A DNA stretch of 64,000 bases from Cordylochernes scorpioides (lineage: Eukaryota; Arthropoda; Arachnida; Pseudoscorpiones; Chernetidae). Each line of letters starts with the position of its first letter. Position 1 is the stretch's first letter. Both the position numbers and the translations under genes were made by a program. The notes under the pieces were generated by a model, which saw only the letters and a program-made list of their open reading frames with translations, searched no databases and was not told the DNA's origin. This document shows, one piece after another, positions 23,567 to 31,285 of this stretch. Where the stretch lies: contig CP092877.1 in assembly GCA_030710605.1 (NCBI GenBank), positions 4,829,569 to 4,893,568 on the forward strand, in the 5' to 3' direction.

Positions 23567-23916
23567 TCTCTATATCTCTATCTATATATATAAAAGTCAA
23601 TTTCTGTCTGTCTGTCTGTTTCGCGATAAACTCAAAAACTACTGAACCAATTGGTACCAAATTTTGCATGTCGCATTTTATAAACCTGAGGAAAATTTCG
23701 GCTGCATTTTGATTTGTATTTTTGGCTATTTCTTTTTTTCATTTGAAGAACTTTTTTTTACGCGGACTAATCCGGAATGGAATGAATACCTAAATATGGC
23801 CATTTTTTTAGGCATCGGTGGTTCAGTGGTAGAATGCTCGCCTGCCACGCGGGCGGCCCGGGTTCGATTCCCGCCGATGCTTTTTTTTTTACAATTTTTA
23901 AAACTCATTTATATTA
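23567..23916 (+). mobile_element. HB3, module carrying tRNA-Gly
   Basis: Copy of HB2, 1425 bp further along. Confidence 0.6.
23812..23880 (+). tRNA. tRNA-Gly(GCC) copy 3, T-arm defect
   Basis: Same sequence and same one-base T-stem deletion as copies 1 and 2. Confidence 0.7.
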
Positions 23917-24167
23917 TCTTATATATATAAAATTGAATGTCTGTCTGTCTGTACTCTATAGATTAAAAACCATACATCCAATCGCCGTGAAATTTTGGGA
24001 TATTATTAGGTATATCACCGGGAAGGTTTTGAAAAATAATTTCATGAATATCTTGAATATCCTTAGAGTTATTTGCAGATTTGTAGATTTAACTCGCAAG
24101 CAGCGCCCCCATTGTGACGATGATAACAAGTTTTCTTATCACTAAGAACTAAGATGATTTTCTATAT
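23917..24167 (+). mobile_element. HA7, Helitron-like 5'-end module
   Basis: Same variant as HA3 and HA6. Confidence 0.65.
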
Positions 24168-25589
24168 GATATAAAAAGCCAACAATGAAGAGTGAATGTA
24201 ATATAAAAAGCCAACAATGAAGAATGAATGTAAGATAAAAAGCCAACAATGAAGAGTGAATGTAAGATAAAAAGCCAACAATGAAGAATGAATGTAAGAT
24301 AAAAAGCCAACAATGAAGAGTGAATGTAAGATAAAAAGCCAACAGTGAATAGTAAATGTAATATAAAAAGCCAACAATGAAGAATGAATGTAAGATAAAA
24401 AGCCAACAATGAAGAGTAAATATAATATAAAAAGCCAACAATGAAGAATGAATGTAAGATAAAAAGCCAACAAAGAAGAGTAAATATAATATAAAAAGCC
24501 AACAATGAAGAGTGAATGTAAGATAAAAAGCCAACAATGAAGAGTAAATGTAATATAAAAAGCCAACAGAGTGAATGTAAGATAAAAAGCCAACAATGAA
24601 GAGTGAATGTAATATAAAAAGCCAACAATGAATAATGAATGTAAGATAAAAAGCCAACAATGAAGAGTGAATGTAATATAAAAAGCCAACAATGAAGAAT
24701 GAATGTAAGATAAAAAGCCAACAATGAAGAGTGAATGTAAGATAAAAAGCCAACAATGAAGAGTAAATGTAATATAAAAAGCCAACAATAAAGAATGAAT
24801 GTAAGATAAAAAGCCAACAATGAAGAGTAAATATAATATAAAAAGCCAACAATGAAGAGTGAATGTAAAATAAAAAGCCAACAATGAAGAATGAATGTAA
24901 GATAAAAAGCCAACAATGAAGAGTGAATGTAATATAAAAAGCCAACAATGAAGAATGAATGTAAGATAAAAAGCCAACAATGAAGAGTGAATGTAAGATA
25001 AAAAGCCAACAATGAAGAGTAAATGTAATATAAAAAGCCAACAATGAAGAATGAATGTAAAATAAAAAGCCAACAAAGAAGAGTAAATATAATATAAAAA
25101 GCCAACAATGAAGAGTGAATGTAAGATAAAAAGCCAACAATGAAGAGTAAATGTAATATAAAAAGCCAACAGAGTGAATGTAAGATAAAAAGCCAACAAT
25201 GAAGAGTGAATGTAATATAAAAAGCCAACAATGAAGAATGAATGTAAGATAAAAAGCCAACAATGAAGAGTGAATGTAAGATAAAAAGCCAACAATGAAG
25301 AGTAAATGTAATATAAAAAGCCAACAGAGTGAATGTAATATAAAAAGCCAACAATGAAGAATGAATGTAAGATTAAAAGCCAACAATGAAGAGTGAATGT
25401 AAGATAAAAAGCCAACAATGAAGAGTAAATGTAATATAAAAAGCCAACAATAAAGAATGAATGTAAGATAAAAAGCCAACATTGAAGAGTGAATGTAAGA
25501 TAAAAAGCCAACAATGAAGAGTGAATGTAATATAAAAAGCCAACAATGAAGAATTAATGTAAGTTAAAAAGCCAACAATGAAGAGTAAA
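24168..25589. repeat. 32-bp minisatellite tract 7 (about 44 units)
   Basis: Longest tract. It parallels tract 4 for most of its length and ends like tracts 2, 5 and 6. Confidence 0.9.
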
Positions 25590-25950
25590 TCTCTATATCT
25601 CTATATATATATATATATATATAAAAGTCAATTTCTGTCTGTCTGTCTGTTTCGCGATAAACTCAAAAACTACTGAACCAATTGGTACCAAATTTTGCAT
25701 GTCGCTTTTTATAAACCTGAGGAAAATTTCGGCTGCATTTTGATTTGTATTTTAGGCTATTTCTTTTTTTCATTTGAAGAACTTTTTTTTACGCGGACTA
25801 ATCCGGAATGGAATGAATACCTAAATATGGCCATTTTTTTAGGCATCGGTGGTTCAGTGGTATAATGCTCGCCTGCCACGCGGGCGGCCCGGGTTCGATT
25901 CCCGGCCGATGCATTTTTTTATTTACAATTTTTAAAACTCATTTATATTA
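25590..25950 (+). mobile_element. HB4, module carrying tRNA-Gly
   Basis: More diverged than HB1-3 (GTCGCTTTTTAT for GTCGCATTTTAT, and TTTTAGGC for TTTTTGGC). Its tRNA T arm is intact. Confidence 0.6.
25843..25913 (+). tRNA. tRNA-Gly(GCC) copy 4, intact T arm
   Basis: Full 71 nt including the discriminator A. All four arms can form, with T stem CCGGG/CCCGG, the anticodon GCC in CTGCCAC and an intact B box. One change, TATAAT for TAGAAT, mismatches the inner D-stem pair (13-22), a position that tolerates mismatches. A T run interrupted by one A follows. This is the copy most likely to be functional. Confidence 0.75.
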
Positions 25951-26180
25951 TCTTATATATATAAAATTGAATGTCTGTCTGTCTGTACTCTATAGATTAA
26001 AAACCATACATCCAATCGCCGTGAAATTTTGGGATATTATTAGGTATATCACCGGGAAGGTTTTCGAAAAATAATTTCATGAATATCTTGAATATCCTTA
26101 GAGTTATTTGCAGATTTGTAGATTTAACTCGCAAGCAGCCCCCCATTGTGACGATGTTAACAAGTTTTCTTATCACTAAG
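25951..26180 (+). mobile_element. HA8, terminal Helitron-like 5'-end module
   Basis: Same module, but it stops at CTTATCACTAAG without entering a minisatellite tract. This is the right boundary of the composite satellite. Confidence 0.65.
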
Positions 26181-27130
26181 TTTAATTAATAGTTAATAGG
26201 CTAATCCCTTAATAGAATGTTAAAAATCAATAAGCTAGAGGGATGAGTATCTTTAGAAAATAAATTTATTTCAAGCTTTCGGGCTCAACCGCCCTTCGAC
26301 AGGAAAATTACGCTACTGACGTTTTCGGATCTAATCCATATATACACATATACACGAAGAAGCCGAAAATATACTACATTTATGCAAAAAGCTGATTTAC
26401 ATAATGAATAAAACAATACAACGGAAATTTAAGTATACATATATAGAGAATTTGAATGTCTACAATATGAACTGGTATGGAAAAAGACAAAGAATATGGC
26501 ATATTTTGGAAACACAGGACAGAATGACTATTGAATTTGCGGTCTCAGAGTTCATGGTACGGTGGGAGGTTTGGTGGCTGCAGGGAATAAAACATTGTAA
26601 ATTTCCGGTAGATCAATTCTTCTATTAAGGCTGTGGAATTTGCTTGACAGGAGGGATTCGATGACTAGTCTTTGATGTTTGCTGGAGATATTGGAGTAAT
26701 GAATTTTGGGTGATGCAATGTTGAAGGAATGGCCGGTTTCGTTGATGTGCTGAACTATTAAGGATCTATGGTCTCGGTTATCAATATTTCTTTTGTGTTC
26801 GTGAATTCTGATATTGACCTGTCTTCCAGTTTCACCCACGTAGATTCCTGGGCAATTTGAGCATTCTATTGAGTAAATAACGTTTCGTGCTGTACTGTGA
26901 GGTTCATTATAATTGAGTTTCATTATCTTGTTTCGGAGAAGGGATCCTGAGGTAGGTGCGCAGGTGAAGTAGGTTTTAATTCCGAATTTTAACAAGAATC
27001 TGGCAATGGTGGATGCTAAAGGTGAATATGGCATACTGCAAATTGATCTGTAAACTGGAGGCTGTATCTTTTTGGATGAGTCGTAAAAGTGTCGTAATAT
27101 AAAGGACAATGGGTATGCACAGTTTTTGAG
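26181..27130 (-). mobile_element. Penelope-like element, 3' part
   Basis: The minus-strand GIY-YIG endonuclease frame is followed by an AT-rich 3' region. Near 26270-26305 this contains a CCTGTCGAAGGGC ... GCCCGAAAGC arrangement that recalls the hammerhead-ribozyme cores reported in Penelope-like elements. The RT domain expected upstream (beyond 27130) is gone. Confidence 0.75.
26552..27109 (-). CDS. Penelope-type GIY-YIG endonuclease, C-terminal fragment
   Basis: This 185-codon frame encodes the C-terminal endonuclease of a Penelope-like retroelement, which nicks target DNA for reverse transcription. Residues 1-75 match the linker after RT (SMPYSPLASTIARFLLKFGI). The endonuclease starts near residue 80 with VIYSIECSNC, giving the CxxC of the zinc-binding region. 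It continues GIYVGETGRQ (GIY-YIG motif), RIHEHK with the catalytic Arg, H/GH residues near 120-130, and VIESLL with the metal-binding Glu. All key residues are visible and no stop interrupts the domain. The RT half is missing, so the fragment cannot move by itself. The start Met is arbitrary. Confidence 0.82.
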   Translation of the reverse strand: MSFILRHFYDSSKKIQPPVYRSICSMPYSPLASTIARFLLKFGIKTYFTCAPTSGSLLRNKIMKLNYNEPHSTARNVIYSIECSNCPGIYVGETGRQVNIRIHEHKRNIDNRDHRSLIVQHINETGHSFNIASPKIHYSNISSKHQRLVIESLLSSKFHSLNRRIDLPEIYNVLFPAATKPPTVP

Positions 27131-27169
27131 GTTAGCTATTATGTTTGTTATCTTAAATATTATTTATCA

Positions 27170-27665
27170 AAAGTAAGATTATCTCAGGATGACACGGCAA
27201 TTTATTTGCGACAAGAATAATGATACAATTCCAAGGCGAAGATACTATTCCTTTAACTTCCAATTACCGAGGGAACCAATTAATATTGATTTTATTCAAC
27301 TTATCGAGTATTTCTCAAGGGACCGGGAAAAATGTTCACTAGATAAAACTATGATTTTCTAATGTAGAAAATTAGAAAAGACAAAATTCAGGATGACAAG
27401 CCACACAGGGACCGGGAAAAAATGTTCACTTTATCGAGAGATTCAAATTTACGAGTTTCAAATTATCAAAATATATCTTTTTTATTTTTTAATAAGTTTT
27501 TAGAGAATTGTTTTAACAAATGTTCGCTAGACAAACCTTTACTCGGGTAAAACCCCGGGCGAAGCCGAGTACGTTTTATAAGCTTAAAGAGAATTGTTTT
27601 AACAAATGTTCGTTAGACAAACATTCACTCGGTTAAACCCGGGCGAAGCCGGGCACATCCGCTAG
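27170..27665 (+). mobile_element. Helitron 3' portion with duplicated tail
   Basis: It ends CCCGGGCGAAGCCGGGCACA, then TCCGCTAG followed by T: a 5-bp-stem hairpin at 27638-27653, a few bases, then the CTAG terminus at 27662-27665. An imperfect internal copy of the same tail lies at 27540-27575. The segment 27190-27340 is repeated in the next Helitron. No clear 5' end was found. Confidence 0.75.
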
Positions 27666-28155
27666 TATAAAAATAAATGTATGTGTGTGTGTGGTCTGTT
27701 TGTCCTTTATGCCTGACGAAACCACTCATTGGAACGCCATGAAACTTTGGGAAGTTATTTAGTATAGTACTGGGAAGGTTTCTAGCAAATAAAATTTTTG
27801 AAATAACTTTTCGCTTTAAAAGAATCAAGATAAATATTCTAATTTATCTGTTTTAATTCAACAATCTGCTCTAAATATTATCATGATGATACGATGATTT
27901 TGTAATGTAGAAAATTAGGAAAGACAAAATTCAGGATGACACGGCAATTTATTTGAGACAAGAATAATGATACAATTCCAAGGCAAGATACTATTCCTTT
28001 AACTTCCAATTACCGAGGGAACCAATTAATATTGATTTTATTCAACTTATCGAGTATTTTTCAAGGGACCGGGAAAAATGTTCACTTTATCGAAAGATTC
28101 GTTAGACAAACCTTTACTCGGGTAAAACCCGGGCGAAGCCGGGTATGTCCGCTAG
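27666..28155 (+). mobile_element. short non-autonomous Helitron
   Basis: It begins TATAAAAATAAATG right after the CTAG of the previous element. It contains the left-end landmark CCATGAAACTTTGGGAAGTT, and ends with hairpin 28128-28143 and CTAG at 28152-28155 followed by T. Length about 490 bp, no coding capacity. The 5' terminal TC is missing or merged with the neighbour. The two elements lie head-to-tail. Confidence 0.75.
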
Positions 28156-28659
28156 TGTTTGAAATAAAACACTTTATGGTATATATAATACAAACAAAAA
28201 TTAATGTCAAGCGTTCTATAATATAATAATACAGTTCAGAATTTTACAATGATTTTAGAAAATAGCATAAATATAAAATCTTCTAGAATAACACAATGTA
28301 ACACGATTTTTGTTCCTCAGTGGTGCATTAGGACACACATAATCTAAAAATGGAAATCATATACTTCAAACTTTGGGTTTGTATCTAGGACATCTATTTA
28401 TTTAAAAATTGCAATAAGGAAAGGCCTAATGATGATAACAAGGCAATAAAAACGAAATTGAATTAAAATATTTCTCTTGTCGATCTAGGCGTCTAAAATT
28501 TTGTATACTAGGATTGTCAATAGAATTGAGCGAATGTGCAAATGTTTAGACATCTACGTCATCTGGAAGTATTTTAAAATTAATTACAAGATTCTTGAAG
28601 AGTCATGCAGGTAAATTACATAAAATAATTATTCTTTAAAATATATATTCGCGGCACGC
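28156..28659. other. AT-rich spacer, nothing assigned
   Basis: No ORF or element recognised. Confidence 0.5.
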
Positions 28660-29032
28660 CCATGCGCATTTAATAACTTGTGATTAATATTTTACATTAT
28701 CAATTTTACAGAAACAATTACATTACCAAACCTCAGCTATTTCTGACGTACATGCATCTATAATTCTGAACCCTTTAGAATGGTGTCAGTTTGTCACCGA
28801 GTCGTCGGTATTAACTAATTAATATTTATTGAATAAAATAATATAGTTGATATATATATATGGAACAACAACAATTTATAGGCTCTTGGAGCGTATCCTT
28901 CATATGGAAACTTTTCTAAAAATTTGTATAATAATTTTAATAAAATAATATCTTACGGATATTATCAATATAGAATGAAAAATTGTCATTGAAAATATTA
29001 GTAACTTTTCAACTCTTTCTTTTATTAGTGTA

Positions 29033-29165
29033 ATAGCCGAATCACCAGAGAAACGCCCGAGTTTTACCCTAGAGTATTTTCCCTCGAGTGATATATATAA
29101 AAATATGTTTTTATTCAAATACTATTCGTTACGATTATAAATTATGACCCGGCTTCACCCGGGAT
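29033..29165 (-). mobile_element. degenerate Helitron tail in long repeat copy 1
   Basis: TAGCCGAATCACCAGAGAAA followed by CGCCCGAGTTTTACCC matches the reverse complement of the Helitron tails with hairpin decay. It is followed by TTATGACCCGGCTTCACCCG, as at 15900. Confidence 0.5.
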
Positions 29166-29598
29166 TTCCATTGATATAGGCGTCTGATATTTTGCATATT
29201 TGCATTGTCATTAGGATTGAGCGAGTGTGTGAAAATGTATTGAAAGCTGTCTTTATCCTCTTATTTACTGCTATTTAATATAATAGATCGGCGTTTCTTT
29301 GGCGGATTAGGTATTGGGGACTCAGGATTCCGAGGGATGGTTTGGCTACCTAAGCTGTAATGCTTGAACGCCTGCAGTTTTCCAGCCAGTAGAAACTGGT
29401 GCATTTTCCATGCTCCGAGCGGCCATTTGGTTTTGCCCCTCGCGCCCGCCTTATGGTCTAGCTCCCCATGGGGACGGCCAATCAGCCCACAGGCGTCTAT
29501 GAGAGTTTTATGGCCAGGTTGCTGTCCGGACCCCCCCGTTAGACTTGGGTAAACCCGTCCTACGCTCCAATAGGAACCCCTGTCTAGCCCTCGTACCT

Positions 29599-29790
29599 TT
29601 AACCAATACTCCCTCTTCCTGAATATTCCGACGAATCAGGGACCTCTGAGGAACGAACTTTACGCGGGGAACCTCGCGAAGGCGAAGTTGCTACTGCTGC
29701 ATCACTTGGTTTATTCAAGAATGCAAGAATATCTGAATAGATGATAGCAGGTGTATTCTTGCTCCTTCGCCGTTTAGAAGTGTCCGCCAT
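29599..29790 (-). CDS. hypothetical 63-aa ORF, copy 1
   Basis: The minus-strand frame starts MADTSKRRRSKNTPAIIYSD and ends RGSIG. It is basic at the N-terminus and Ser/Pro-rich afterwards, with no domain I recognise. The second repeat copy keeps the same start, stop and length (61578-61769) with substitutions only, most of them changing residues, so purifying selection is doubtful. It may be a 5' exon of a transposon gene, or chance. Confidence 0.35.
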   Translation of the reverse strand: MADTSKRRRSKNTPAIIYSDILAFLNKPSDAAVATSPSRGSPRKVRSSEVPDSSEYSGRGSIG

Positions 29791-30599
29791 TCACAAGAGA
29801 GCAGTTATTTTGGCTCTCGTCAAATTCTTGGAATAGAAAACCTCATTGCTCTCTTTTCACCTCTGTATCATGCTTCCAGTGTTTTAATGTAAAGACAACA
29901 ACTGAAATGAGGTGCTCACGATTTGTCATAGTCGCCAATTCGAATGCCGAATTGTAATGCTTTACACGTCTTGATAGCAGAAAACAAGGAGTATTTCTAA
30001 CTTCTCTCCCAAAATACTGACCGCAGACAAAGAACAAAGGATATCTGAATGAAGTACATTATCTAGTAAATGCTATTTAGTTCAAAATTTTCTAACATCT
30101 ATATATAGGAGAATCTCCCGATATTGAGTAACACAGACTCGTGACCGACCGTGCCTTGCTGACCTCACAACCTCCAGGAGAGCGTCAGTACCCGGGCTGT
30201 GTTCGCTCATGGGAAGTTCTCTACTGGGTAGTAGTTTTTTTTCATACCTTCTGGTCAGGTACGCATATTTTAAAGATTTAAAACAAATTTGGAATGTTTA
30301 ATTTCATTACAAAATTTTAAGAAGTAATTTAAAAATACATATTTATTATTTGATTTCACATACATGTAATGTGTATTTAGTTTAATCGAATGAATTCTGC
30401 GATATTTTATTTAATTGCACTAAGAGAGGAAAATTTTCAAGAATATTGTTCTATATATATATATCCTTAAACCATATAATTCTATTATCTCCTCAATATG
30501 TTTTGGGATACATTACGGAATATGTGATCCGAAGAGAATGCAAGAGAGCGCATTTTCTTGAATCCACGTTCTCCTTTAAAAGGGTCCCATCAATATATC

Positions 30600-30924
30600 C
30601 TATATTTATACGGCGCCTCATCTCTGTGACATCAATCAGTCCGTACAATATATTTCTTTGATTACGGTCCACAAGGCCAACCGTATTTCAAAGTCTCGGC
30701 CAGTAATTGCCCGCGGCGGTCGAGCCCCCAATAAAGCGGGCGATGACAAAGACGAAGGGCACTTCCCCGCCATAGCCTGGAGACGGACGGACCCTGCCCC
30801 CCAATTTACGACCTTCCTAATCCTCCTTATTCATCGAACAATCGCCACAATTTACCGCCGATCCGGAGCCAATCTGGCAAAGTGGGTCTCTCTATTGTTG
30901 CTCATAAATTCCGAGGGGGCGTGA
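30600..30924. other. GC-richer conserved block, copy 1
   Basis: About 325 bp markedly richer in G+C than its surroundings (CGCGGCGGTCGAGCCCCC and similar), almost unchanged in copy 2 at 62584-62905. No coding motif is recognised. A frame opens at 30658-30924 but is not conserved in full. Confidence 0.5.
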
Positions 30925-31277
30925 GTTGGACGAAAGGATGGTTCCACTTAGTATCAACCTCAGTCCCTGGGAGACATAGAAGGACAGATATGAGTTCTAA
31001 ACACATGTCCTCGAATCATACCTTGAAACTGTATCATTCTTATTTTTAGAAGAATACCAAATAGTTCAGTATTGGCAGACCTTCGGTTTATAAGAGCTCT
31101 CTCTCTAAAAAAAAATTGATCCAGCATCGGCACAACAGTCTTGCATCGCCTGTGGGTCCGGCGACCTGTCGCTGGTTCACCGGTACTGGTCCTGCCGCTG
31201 CATCAGGCCTCTCATCCGGGAGGCATTTACCATCATCGGGCGGCCCCCTGACCTGCAAGGCTGAGTTTTCGGGCATG

Positions 31278-31285
31278 GCCTAGAC
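31278..31285. repeat. hAT target-site duplication, left
   Basis: GCCTAGAC, identical to 33588-33595. Confidence 0.93.

Larger units (their letters stand above)
15969..26180 (+). repeat. composite satellite: Helitron-like ends, 32-bp minisatellite and tRNA-Gly
   Basis: About 10.2 kb built from three module types. HA (about 240-260 bp, eight copies at 15969, 16449, 18400, 18903, 20552, 22492, 23917 and 25951) starts TCTATATATATAAAATTGAA or TCTTATATATATAAAATTGA. HB (about 350-365 bp, four copies at 18038, 22142, 23567 and 25590) starts with TC and a TA-rich tract and contains a tRNA-Gly. Seven tracts of a 32-bp minisatellite fill the spaces. Large blocks are duplicated almost exactly, for example the tract ending at 18037 and the tract ending at 22141. 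No Helitron 3' hairpin occurs inside the block, so only 5' ends were amplified. Confidence 0.85.

Noticed and set aside
16683..25514. Long minus-strand open frames of 250-505 codons with LAFYLTF/HCWLFILH repeats
   Set aside because: They are three-frame artefacts of a stop-free 32-bp minisatellite. All three frames are open over the same bases and the peptide is the repeat translated.
18147..26074. Plus-strand frames containing MLACHAGGPGSIP and minus frames with GGNRTRAARVAGEHS
   Set aside because: These are translations of the tRNA-Gly genes in the HB modules, not proteins.
26404..26628. Plus-strand 74-codon frame
   Set aside because: Largely antisense to the Penelope-like endonuclease and its 3' region.
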